Below, one piece after another: positions 53,380 to 61,400 of a stretch of 64,000 nucleotides of DNA. Every line of letters starts with the position of its first letter. The first letter of the stretch is position 1. The notes under the pieces are model-generated. The model did no database searches. It was not told where the DNA came from and saw only the letters and a program-made list of their open reading frames with translations. Location of the stretch: contig JBIIHW010000027.1 of assembly GCA_044235425.1 (NCBI GenBank), positions 16,543-80,542 of the forward strand, written 5' to 3'. Origin of the DNA: JBJSXJ01 sp044235425. GTDB taxonomy: Bacteria > Planctomycetota > Planctomycetia > Pirellulales > Pirellulaceae. The position numbers and the translations under genes are program-made.

Positions 53380-54690
53380 ATGTCTTCTGCTCCTCTTGAG
53401 TCACCTGCCTCCTCGGTCACTGTTGCCCAATCTGCTCAGCAGCAAGTCGTCTTAGTGGGACTCGGACACACGAATGTGCAGGTGCTACTAAAGTGGGCGC
53501 GTATGCGACCAACTCAAGCACGACTCATCTGCGTTAGTGACCAACTTCAGGCCAGCTATTCGGGGATGCTTCCCGGAGTACTGGCCGGTCAGTATGCACC
53601 GGCAGAGATGCTGATTGATTTGCCGGCACTCTGTCGACAAGCGGATGCAGAACTGGTGATCGCGAACTGGTCCGGGCTAGATCGCGAGCGGCGTGAGTTG
53701 CAATTCACGGATCGCGCACCAATCCATTACGATCTGTTGTCGATCGGCATCGGTTCACGTCCGTCGCTGGCCGGAGTCGTCGTTTCTCCAGATGCTCCAC
53801 TGGTCTCGATCAAGCCCATGCAGTCACTCGTGGAACGACTGCGGGCAGCCGCTACGAGGAGCAGTGGAAGCGAGTTCAGTGGAAGCGAGTTCAGTGTTGG
53901 CGCGTCTAGTGTTGGCGAGTCCATTAGCAGCGAGCGGGATGATCGCCAGCGCCGCGATGGGCGACCAGCGACAAACTTGCGCGTGATCGTCGTGGGTGGA
54001 GGTGCGGGAGGCTTCGAGGTCGCCTGTACGCTACCTCGATTCCTGGAACGTCAGGGGCAGCAGCGCCCCAGCTTGACCTTAGTTACACGGTCTGCTGACA
54101 TTCTACCAACGCTCGCCCGCTCCACTCGACAGCTGGCGCGGCGGCACCTGCAGCAGCAAGGCGTAAGCGTGCTGACGAATCATGAAGTTCAGCAGGTGCA
54201 GCGCGATCATTTGATGGTGCGCGTACGGCCCGGGGCAGGGCAGGGCGATGCGTTGAAACAGCCAGCGGATTTGGTGTTGTGGCTGGCGAGTGCCGTGGGT
54301 GCGCCCATCCTGAGTCAACTGGGACTACCCACCGATGCGGAAGGATTTTTGCTCGTCAATCGCACTCTACAATCGATCGCCGATGCGAGGATTTTTGCGG
54401 TGGGTGATGCCGGGACGATCGCGTGCGACCGTTTGCCGAAAGCGGGTGTGTTCGCGGTCCGACAAGGGCCCATCTTGTGGGAGAACATCCTGCGATCGCT
54501 GCGCGGTGAACCGCTGCTCGACTATCAACCTCAGCGCCCCTTCCTGCAACTGCTTAACTTGAGCGATGGTCGTGCGATCGCGTCGTACGGCCGCTGGTCC
54601 CTGAGCGGCCGCTGGGCCTGGCGTCTGAAAGACGCCATCGATCGCCGGTTCATGCGTACCATGCGAAGTGATCGATCCAAGTCGGCGTAG
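53380..54690 (+). CDS. SelD N-terminal-type pyridine nucleotide-disulfide oxidoreductase
   Basis: A 436-residue flavoprotein. It has the FAD-binding turn VVLVGLGHTNVQVLLKW and the second dinucleotide fold VIVVGGGAGGFEVAC (203-217). The segment ASYSGMLPGVLAGQYAPAEM followed by LIDLPALC is characteristic of the NDH-like domain fused to the N-terminus of some SelD selenide,water dikinases (Nterm_to_SelD family). FAVGDAGTI and GVFAVRQGPILWENILRSL complete the fold. No kinase half follows, so it is a stand-alone version. A role in electron supply for selenium metabolism is inference from the family and from selBA in the same window. A 15-bp repeat encodes SGSEFSGSEFS in the linker. ATG 53380 is 3 bp after the previous stop. 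Confidence 0.8.
   Translation: MSSAPLESPASSVTVAQSAQQQVVLVGLGHTNVQVLLKWARMRPTQARLICVSDQLQASYSGMLPGVLAGQYAPAEMLIDLPALCRQADAELVIANWSGLDRERRELQFTDRAPIHYDLLSIGIGSRPSLAGVVVSPDAPLVSIKPMQSLVERLRAAATRSSGSEFSGSEFSVGASSVGESISSERDDRQRRDGRPATNLRVIVVGGGAGGFEVACTLPRFLERQGQQRPSLTLVTRSADILPTLARSTRQLARRHLQQQGVSVLTNHEVQQVQRDHLMVRVRPGAGQGDALKQPADLVLWLASAVGAPILSQLGLPTDAEGFLLVNRTLQSIADARIFAVGDAGTIACDRLPKAGVFAVRQGPILWENILRSLRGEPLLDYQPQRPFLQLLNLSDGRAIASYGRWSLSGRWAWRLKDAIDRRFMRTMRSDRSKSA
53863..53922 (+). repeat. 15-bp in-frame tandem repeats in the SelD-N-like gene
   Basis: Four 15-bp units in a row: AGTGGAAGCGAGTTC twice identically, then AGTGTTGGCGCGTCT and AGTGTTGGCGAGTCC. They encode a Ser/Gly/Glu-rich loop between the two nucleotide-binding folds. 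Confidence 0.85.
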
Positions 54691-54768
54691 GTACTACGGC
54701 GATGCGGGGTATCCCACCGCAATGCCTTGCCCTCGAACTACCGCGTCCCCGACTCGTGCTGTAGCTCC

Positions 54769-54837
54769 GCATCACGCTCCGGCTCGCCGGGCCTTTTTCC
54801 CCGCTCCGCGGGCGGCCCTGCGGCCTACGCGTGATGC
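54769..54837. terminator. Inverted repeat between two convergent genes
   Basis: GCATCACGC (54769-54777) and GCGTGATGC (54829-54837) are perfect inverted copies. They flank a GC-rich segment with a T5 run, in the 176-bp gap between the SelD-N-like gene and the CHAT-NACHT-FGE gene. A bidirectional terminator is the likely function. Confidence 0.5.
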
Positions 54838-54866
54838 TGCGCATGCCTGCTTCGTCTTTTTCCGGA

Positions 54867-57800
54867 CTAACTGAACTTTCGTGCTGATTCCGGACTGGAC
54901 TTGTCCGAACCTGGCTGTACGGAACTGCGGGCCAGGCGGAAGCCCAGATCGTCGTCCCGGTACTCCGGCACGCCGGCGCTGCGAACCGCGGCGCGGCAGT
55001 ACCACGCACCCGCGTCCCAGCCGCCACCACGGCCCACCCGCCGTAAGACCGATGGGTGCCGAGTGGCTTGGCGATCATACTCCTTCTGATACTCATCTTC
55101 ACACCACTCCCAAACATTCCCCAGCATGTCGACGAGCCCAAACTCATTGGCATGCTTCTTTTCCCAATCCTTTGGCGCCGTCGTCGTACCCGTACTCCAA
55201 GGCTGATTAGCTGTGCGTCGTCGCTCATTAGGACCATCAAATCCTCCCTCCCACCAGTACCACCAATCACTTGGACGACCAGCACGACAGGCATATTCCC
55301 ACTCATCTTCGTACGGCAGTCGACACGATTCGCCGTTCCAGTGCAGCCATTGACTAAATACCCAGGCATCAAACCAGCTCACAAAGATGGCAGGATGGTG
55401 TATCGTTGGACTGATCCGCTTGTAATCGGCTTGGTAATCTGAATGAACCAACCCGTGTCCCGGATCAAAGAGACGGTACCAGGAATTCAGCACCGGATAC
55501 CGACTCAGCGAAAACTCCAGAATGGTACGCTTCGGCGTCTTCGGTGTTTCATTGGATGAATAAAATGTCTCTGCAATCTTTTTCAGATCTTGTTCGCGAA
55601 TCACGTTGGGCCAGAAGTTCCGATGCCAATTACGATCTGAATCGCCAGCACGGCCGGCTGGGAAGTTGAAGGGTGAAATGATTCTTTGCTCGATGAATTC
55701 GCTCAGGCGTTGGGCCATTTCTTCTTCCGACGCCACGTTCGCAATTGCCGCCTTTCCCTCTTTGAGAATACGCGTCCAAAAATCCTTAATCTCTTTGGGC
55801 ATCATCTGCTGTGCGGGCGGCGATCCCATCACGAAGGTGCCCGATTCAATCTTCTGGAAGTTCTGCGTGATCTCATGGGCCGCTTGGCGACGTGCCGCGT
55901 CAGTACTCGTAAGCAAGCTGGCAAACTCCGCCAGAAACTTCGTGCGAATGTCGACGGCGATCTGCTGTGTTTGTTCCGTTCCTTTGTTCGCGTAGCCCTC
56001 CAGTCGATGCCACGACCGATAGATCATTTCGGTCGACCGACGAGTGCCCGCAGCAGTACCATCGCCGGGCTGGTAGAGTTGAGCAATCGATCGCAGCCAT
56101 GTTTCTCGCACCTGTGCTTCGCCCGGCATTTCACTCGTGAAGCGCCAAATCCAGTAATAGGCGTCCGTGGCTGGATCGTGAGGAAGATAGAGCGGCAGTT
56201 CTGCAGCATCGTTCGGCGTGGCGTAAGCACTCAGCCACCGCGCGACCATGAACTCCTGCAACGAACGATTGCGCCACAGCAGTTCTTGACGCATTTCCGA
56301 GTCGACGATCCCCCACTGCACGCCCATGTTCATCGCTCGAATGCGATCGACATCCAGCCAAAACTCCGATCGACCGCCCGTGGTGTATCGCGTAGGCTGC
56401 AGTCGCTCGAACAGCTGATCCTTCAAGACGCGGAGTTCCTCGCCTCGAACCGTTCCAAAATTCGGCCCCTCTTCGTCATGATTGGTAAACAGCATCAAGA
56501 ACGCCAAGCCGCCAAGAAATTGGTAGGCTAAATCGATGGCGGCACTAAGATCCAAGTTCCGCTGGTCAGCTTTGCCGCAGCCGAGCTTGCGCGCGATGAC
56601 ACTTTTTTCCAGACCTTCGCGAATTAAGTGACGAGTCGCCTTTTCGTAAACATCGCTGGCGGTCCGCAAATTCTTGAGTTCTTCGTCGGTCAATTTGTAC
56701 CGAATATAAAACAGCACTCGAGGCGTTCCCAAAATCTCCCGCACATCCGCGGGAATCAATTCCCAGCGAGCATTTCCTTGGGCGGTGACACCTAGATACT
56801 CCTTTTGCTGAGTTTCCGTGAATTCATCAATCTGCACGAAATACCAGCGCTGACTTTCGTATTTCGGTACAGCGAAGAGTGGCGTTTCGTTCTGCTGTAA
56901 CGCATACGGTCGGCCCGCGATAATCACTCGACAAGCATTCCAGCTAGGCTGTGCCAGGACTCGCGCGAGAGCTTGAATTACGGTGTCCTGCGCCTGATCC
57001 AATTGATCGATCAGCAGCACCAGTCGACCGGCAGCGCGCAACGTCCGAGTCATCGTTAAGGCTGGAATCTGCTCCAACGGCTTCCCTGCCGTTGGATTGA
57101 CTTGTTCCTGCCACAACTTCACGATCTGCATCTCCAGCCAATCGGTATCGCTGCCCGGACTGGCGGATGCCTCGGGCTCGAGTTTGCCGAGATGAACGAC
57201 AAAGGCCAGTGGGCTGGCACCGATCAGCAGGTCGTCCGTGGCGGCACGATTGATTTCCCATTGCAACCATTCCAGATTGCTCGATTTTCCCACGCCCGCA
57301 TCGGTAGACAGAACCAGTCGTTGCAGCCGATGCGACTTCCCCTGCGTGTCCGTCACTTGTCCGGTGATCAGCTGCTGACGATCAAGGGCGAGCCAGCGCC
57401 GCTCTGCTCGGCTTTCCTCATCCTGCGCTCCCCCTCCCGCCATCCCCGCACTGGAAATTCCCGTACCTGAACGCCGTCGACGTCGCGTCAGATCGCGAAC
57501 GCATGTTGTTAAATCGTCGCTGGCACTGCGAAAGGGCAGAGGCTGAAACCAGCGCAAACCTTGATCCAGAATGAATTCCTCCCTGGTTTCATCAACGACC
57601 TTGTCGTTTGTCTCGCCGTTCATTTCGTAGTTTATTTGGTCAACCACTCGCCACTTACTCAACCAATCTCGCTGCACTTGCTGCTGATACCGCGAGATCC
57701 AGTACGGTAGTTGCTCGTTGTGCACCGTCGCCATCATCTGTTCCCAGGTGAGATTCCGGTCGGCAGCCGTGCGAGTGCACAAGATCCAAGGCTCGTTCGT

Positions 57801-58427
57801 CTGCGACCCATCAAATGGTGGCGGCGGAGTCCAAGAGCCTTTGCGAGTACTCCAGTCGTGGCACAGTCTCTGGCTTCCATGTTTTGAGCTGACATGCTGC
57901 GCCGCGCGCCGGTGAGATTCCTCGAGGCTTTGGCCGTATTGGATGAGCTGCTGATAGAAGCTGTGAGCAAAATCCTGCGCAACATCGTCTTTGATGGCAG
58001 CATGCGTCGCCACGACGGCAACCAAACAGGAACCGGGACAACTCATCAACTCGTTGACCCAAGGGCTCGTGCCACAGCCGTTCAGGAACACCAGTTTCAA
58101 GCTCGGTAAACTGGCCAATAACGGTGCGAATCCCGTCGCTGAAACATGTGATTTCGTGGCGGCACTTAACGTCAGCGATTGAGCATCGGCATGACCGGCA
58201 AAATGAAATGCCACGATCCTGGAGCGATGCTCGTCGAGCGCAATCTGCAACGGTCGATAATCAGCGATGAGGCATTCACGGTAATCGATGAAGGTCGGAT
58301 GTTGATTAAAGAGTCCGCCGAGCGATTGTCGCTCGGCATCGACGTCACGTAGCCGCTCGTTTTCATTCAGATCCGTCCAATTGGGTGCAAAACAGCCCAA
58401 AACAACCGGCCGATGATCGCTCGCCAT
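54867..58427 (-). CDS. CHAT protease-like - NACHT NTPase - FGE-sulfatase (C-type lectin fold) protein
   Basis: An 1186-residue three-part protein. The N-terminal caspase-like CHAT domain (about 5-220) has the His/Cys dyad H79 (FHFAGHADA) and C118 (LVFLNGCGTSPWV). A NACHT/STAND NTPase (about 360-720) has Walker A DAGVGKSSN (376-384, K381) and Walker B LVLLIDQLDQ (469-478). The C-terminal FGE-sulfatase domain (about 857-1168) has IESGTFVMGSPP, FVSWFDAWVFSQWLHWNG, CRLPYEDEWEYACRAG, VDMLGNVWEWCEDE and RVGRGGGWDAGAWYCRAAVR. The cysteines needed for formylglycine synthesis are absent, so the domain more likely binds a ligand. This domain order matches predicted bacterial conflict or programmed-cell-death switches. 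AGGAAG precedes ATG 58427. No accessory gene is adjacent. Confidence 0.88.
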   Translation of the reverse strand: MASDHRPVVLGCFAPNWTDLNENERLRDVDAERQSLGGLFNQHPTFIDYRECLIADYRPLQIALDEHRSRIVAFHFAGHADAQSLTLSAATKSHVSATGFAPLLASLPSLKLVFLNGCGTSPWVNELMSCPGSCLVAVVATHAAIKDDVAQDFAHSFYQQLIQYGQSLEESHRRAAQHVSSKHGSQRLCHDWSTRKGSWTPPPPFDGSQTNEPWILCTRTAADRNLTWEQMMATVHNEQLPYWISRYQQQVQRDWLSKWRVVDQINYEMNGETNDKVVDETREEFILDQGLRWFQPLPFRSASDDLTTCVRDLTRRRRRSGTGISSAGMAGGGAQDEESRAERRWLALDRQQLITGQVTDTQGKSHRLQRLVLSTDAGVGKSSNLEWLQWEINRAATDDLLIGASPLAFVVHLGKLEPEASASPGSDTDWLEMQIVKLWQEQVNPTAGKPLEQIPALTMTRTLRAAGRLVLLIDQLDQAQDTVIQALARVLAQPSWNACRVIIAGRPYALQQNETPLFAVPKYESQRWYFVQIDEFTETQQKEYLGVTAQGNARWELIPADVREILGTPRVLFYIRYKLTDEELKNLRTASDVYEKATRHLIREGLEKSVIARKLGCGKADQRNLDLSAAIDLAYQFLGGLAFLMLFTNHDEEGPNFGTVRGEELRVLKDQLFERLQPTRYTTGGRSEFWLDVDRIRAMNMGVQWGIVDSEMRQELLWRNRSLQEFMVARWLSAYATPNDAAELPLYLPHDPATDAYYWIWRFTSEMPGEAQVRETWLRSIAQLYQPGDGTAAGTRRSTEMIYRSWHRLEGYANKGTEQTQQIAVDIRTKFLAEFASLLTSTDAARRQAAHEITQNFQKIESGTFVMGSPPAQQMMPKEIKDFWTRILKEGKAAIANVASEEEMAQRLSEFIEQRIISPFNFPAGRAGDSDRNWHRNFWPNVIREQDLKKIAETFYSSNETPKTPKRTILEFSLSRYPVLNSWYRLFDPGHGLVHSDYQADYKRISPTIHHPAIFVSWFDAWVFSQWLHWNGESCRLPYEDEWEYACRAGRPSDWWYWWEGGFDGPNERRRTANQPWSTGTTTAPKDWEKKHANEFGLVDMLGNVWEWCEDEYQKEYDRQATRHPSVLRRVGRGGGWDAGAWYCRAAVRSAGVPEYRDDDLGFRLARSSVQPGSDKSSPESARKFS

Positions 58428-58790
58428 GATCCGCTTCCTACGACGCTCCGAATCGCATTCCCCCCACGAGTTAGGATTATGGCCGACCGTTTGCGTGGCA
58501 ACAAGTTACGCCCAGTGGGCCGAGAAAGGATACCCGCACTCGTACCGCCAAGGTACAGGCCCCTAGTCCCCGTGCGCGATCGCCGACTGCACAAACTTTA
58601 CGCGTTAGGAAAACGCCGCGAGTCGCAGCGGTGAGGCGTAGCTGGTCGCGATCCAAACCGGCTCATTCGAGCCCGTAAGGGTAGTAAGTGCCGCGAGAGA
58701 ATCCTAGACTGACAGCAGGAAGAGAGGCGGCTCGCAGCGGCTTCTGGCCGCGAATTCTCGCGGCGCGGATGCGAGCGATCTTCCATCGAC
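58428..58790. other. Divergent intergenic region
   Basis: 363 bp between the CHAT-NACHT-FGE gene and the divergent secreted-protein gene. It should hold both promoters, but I could not recognise a clear -35/-10 pair. No gene, tRNA or long repeat was seen. Confidence 0.5.
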
Positions 58791-59792
58791 GTGGCTGGGA
58801 ACCGAACCGTGGTGACGCGACGACTAAGTCAAGTTCGCTGGGCTGGAGGCATCGCGCTGGTAGCGCTGGTGCTGTGGCCTCTGCCAACTGCCACGGTCGG
58901 GCAGGCCCCCACTCGAGGCGCGGCAACTGGAGGCGCGGCTGGTGGAGCGTTGATCGCTCAGCAGCCCACAGCGGCCCCTCCCGCAACCTCGGAACGGCCC
59001 GTGAACGCAATTGTTGCCAGCCGCCATCCCTGGGGCGCCTTTCGCGTGGGCGCCTGGAAACGGGTCCGCGTTGTCACCGAGACACTGGATGGCGACGGGA
59101 AAGTCTTAACCGTCAGCACCACCGAGACGACCAGCACTCTGGAAGCCGTCACGGATCGAGAAATCGCCTTGCGAGTGGCATCAACGATCGAAATCGGTGG
59201 CAAAAGTTATCCCTCGCCTGCCCAGGTGCTGCGACAAGGTTTTTACGGACAAGCTGCTGGCCAGGTGGCCAACGTGAAGAAGACGACTGATTCCCAGGTG
59301 ACGATCAATGGTCAGACCATCCCCTGTGAAACGTTTGAAGTGACCGTCCTGGGAGACGACAAGAAGCGAGTCACTCTGCTGCAGGTCTCCGATAAACACG
59401 CTCCTTATGTTCTGGGCAGTGCCACTTCGATGGTGAAAGGTGAGGGGCAGAAGCCGGTCGCTCTCTCGATGTCGGAAGTCGTAGCGCTCAACATGCCCTA
59501 CAAAGTGCTCGCCGAAACCAAAAGCACGGCGTTCGTGAAGACGACGCATGTACGCGATGACGGTCGCACGATCACGACGCTCGAGATACAAGCGGCGGAC
59601 GTGCCGGGTGGCATTGTGGCTCACACGTCCAAGGAGACGGATTCCCAGGGACGACTCGTCCAGCGCAGCACACTCGAACTGCTCGATTTCGGCACTGAGA
59701 GTGTACAGTCGGTCCCAAGGCGGCGCATCTTCCAGCGCAATCGCACTCGGAGTGGAGCGGCGGGCAATAGCAGTGCAGGCGAGCGGCCTTGA
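58791..59792 (+). CDS. Secreted protein, unknown function
   Basis: A 333-residue exported protein, GTG start. The N-terminal hydrophobic segment VRWAGGIALVALVLWPLPTA is a signal peptide, followed by an Ala/Gly/Pro-rich stretch to about 75. The folded part has alternating beta-strand-like sequence: WGAFRVGAWKRVRVVTETLD, EITSTLEAVTDREIALRV-like threonine-rich strands, PCETFEVTVLGDDKKRVTLL, LQVSDKHAPYVLGSATSMVK. It contains one Cys. The pattern resembles periplasmic proteins that measure envelope signals or lipid carriage, but I do not recognise a family. It stands directly upstream of guaB (126 bp), which has its own likely promoter. Confidence 0.72.
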   Translation: MAGNRTVVTRRLSQVRWAGGIALVALVLWPLPTATVGQAPTRGAATGGAAGGALIAQQPTAAPPATSERPVNAIVASRHPWGAFRVGAWKRVRVVTETLDGDGKVLTVSTTETTSTLEAVTDREIALRVASTIEIGGKSYPSPAQVLRQGFYGQAAGQVANVKKTTDSQVTINGQTIPCETFEVTVLGDDKKRVTLLQVSDKHAPYVLGSATSMVKGEGQKPVALSMSEVVALNMPYKVLAETKSTAFVKTTHVRDDGRTITTLEIQAADVPGGIVAHTSKETDSQGRLVQRSTLELLDFGTESVQSVPRRRIFQRNRTRSGAAGNSSAGERP

Positions 59793-59848
59793 GTGTGGTC
59801 GGCACGTTGTCAAGCCGCGTTTGCGTCGGCATAATGCCGGGTCATTCC

Positions 59849-59854
59849 TATAAT
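59849..59854 (+). promoter_or_regulatory. Candidate -10 element of guaB
   Basis: A perfect TATAAT lies 65 bp upstream of the guaB ATG. No convincing -35 lies at 16-18 bp. The transcript leader would contain GGGAGGAG and, next to the start, AGGGG 9 nt before the ATG. Confidence 0.4.
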
Positions 59855-59918
59855 TCTTGGGAGGAGTGTCGCCGCCCCCGGGGCACTCGCCCAGCTAACG
59901 CCCTAGGGGTTTCGCGCC

Positions 59919-61400
59919 ATGGATGACAAATTCGGTCGTACCGCCATTACTTTCGACGATGTGCTGCTGGAGCCACGCTATAGCGAGGTGGTACCGGCCG
60001 AAGTGAAGGTGGAGTCCCGATTGACGAATCGCATCGCGCTGAAAATCCCCATCCTCAGCTCCCCGATGGACACCGTCACCGAAAGCAATATGGCGATTGC
60101 TTTAGCGAAGACAGGGGGTCTGGGTATTATCCACAAGAATTTATCGATCGAGCGGCAGACGGAAGAAGTGAACAAAGTGAAGCGAAGTGCGAACGGGATC
60201 ATTCGCGATCCGGTCACTTTGCCGCCCGATGCACCGGTCTCCCGCGCGAAGGAACTCATGTTCCAGCAACATGTTTCGGGCATTCCAATCACGCTGGCAG
60301 ATGGCCGACTGGTGGGCATTATTACCCGTCGTGACCTGCGTTTTCTCGAGCAAACCACGCAGCCGATCGAGGAAGTGATGACGCGTGAGGGGCTGGTTAC
60401 GGCTACGGGAACCGTATCGCTTGAGCAAGCTGAGAAGATTTTGACGGCAAAAAAGGTGGAGAAACTTTTACTGGTAGACGAACAATACCATCTGACGGGA
60501 CTCATCACGATCAAGGACATTGACATGATGAAACGGTTCCCCGACGCCTGCAAGGACGAGCAAGGTCGGTTGCGGGTGGGAGCGGCAGTGGGAGTGTTCG
60601 ATTTTGATCGGGTGGCGAGTTTGATCGAGAAGGATGTAGACGTCCTGGTCGTCGATTCGGCTCACGGTCATTCCGCGAACGTGATGGAAACGGTGAAGGA
60701 GATCAAGCGACGCTGGCAGATTGAAGTGGTGGCGGGCAATGTCGCCACCGCTCAAGGTTGTCGCGACCTGATCCGCGCCGGAGCGGACGCGGTGAAAGTT
60801 GGAATTGGTCCGGGCTCGATTTGTACCACGCGAGTGATTTCGGGAGTGGGTGTACCTCAGGTAACGGCGATTCATGAAGCGGCTCAGGCAGCTCGCGACA
60901 CGAACACGCCGATCATCGCGGACGGTGGCATTCGTTTTTCGGGAGATATTACGAAAGCGCTGGCAGCAGGTGCTTCCAGCGTGATGATTGGTGGGCTTTT
61001 CGCCGGCCTGGCGGAGAGTCCGGGAGTGACAATTTTATATAAAGGCCGAACCTTCAAGGCCTACCGCGGCATGGGTTCACTGGGCGCAATGGTTAAAGGC
61101 TCCAGTGAACGCTATCGCCAAGGACTAGAGGATCAGCCCGGCAAGCTGGTCCCCGAAGGCGTGGAAGGCCGAGTGCCTTTCAAGGGTCCGCTGAGTGATT
61201 TCATCTATCAACTGGTGGGTGGGTTACGAGCGGGTATGGGATATTGCGGCACGCGTACGATCGAAGAATTGCGTACGGATGCGCGGTTCATTCGCGTGAC
61301 TGCAGCGAGCGTTCGAGAAAGCCATCCTCATGACATTTCGATTACGCAGGAAGCGCCGAATTACAGTCACGAGTACTCCTCGTCCAGCGACCCGAACTAG
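59919..61400 (+). CDS. guaB: Inosine-5'-monophosphate dehydrogenase
   Basis: GuaB oxidises IMP to XMP with NAD+, the committed step of GMP synthesis. The 493-residue protein has ITFDDVLLEPRYSEVVPAEV, ILSSPMDTVTESNMAIALAK, GGLGIIHKNLSIERQ, two CBS domains (about 95-205), VLVVDSAHGHS, VVAGNVATAQGCRDLIRAG, the active-site loop VGIGPGSICTTRVISG with catalytic C302, ADGGIRFSGDITKALAAGA and the flap YRGMGSLGAMVKGSSERY. All catalytic parts are intact. ATG 59919 matches the family start. The last 71 bp overlap the start of the following secreted-protein gene in another frame. Confidence 0.97.
   Translation: MDDKFGRTAITFDDVLLEPRYSEVVPAEVKVESRLTNRIALKIPILSSPMDTVTESNMAIALAKTGGLGIIHKNLSIERQTEEVNKVKRSANGIIRDPVTLPPDAPVSRAKELMFQQHVSGIPITLADGRLVGIITRRDLRFLEQTTQPIEEVMTREGLVTATGTVSLEQAEKILTAKKVEKLLLVDEQYHLTGLITIKDIDMMKRFPDACKDEQGRLRVGAAVGVFDFDRVASLIEKDVDVLVVDSAHGHSANVMETVKEIKRRWQIEVVAGNVATAQGCRDLIRAGADAVKVGIGPGSICTTRVISGVGVPQVTAIHEAAQAARDTNTPIIADGGIRFSGDITKALAAGASSVMIGGLFAGLAESPGVTILYKGRTFKAYRGMGSLGAMVKGSSERYRQGLEDQPGKLVPEGVEGRVPFKGPLSDFIYQLVGGLRAGMGYCGTRTIEELRTDARFIRVTAASVRESHPHDISITQEAPNYSHEYSSSSDPN

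Noticed and set aside
53380..54690. Type II NADH dehydrogenase of the respiratory chain
   Set aside because: The two-fold flavoprotein layout fits, but the YSGMLPG and GLGHTN signatures and lack of a membrane-binding C-terminus favour the SelD-N-terminal family.
54895..55042. Formylglycine-generating enzyme activity of the FGE domain
   Set aside because: The paired active-site cysteines of true FGE are absent at the aligned positions (GGGWDAGAWYC), so an enzymatic sulfatase-maturation role is unlikely.
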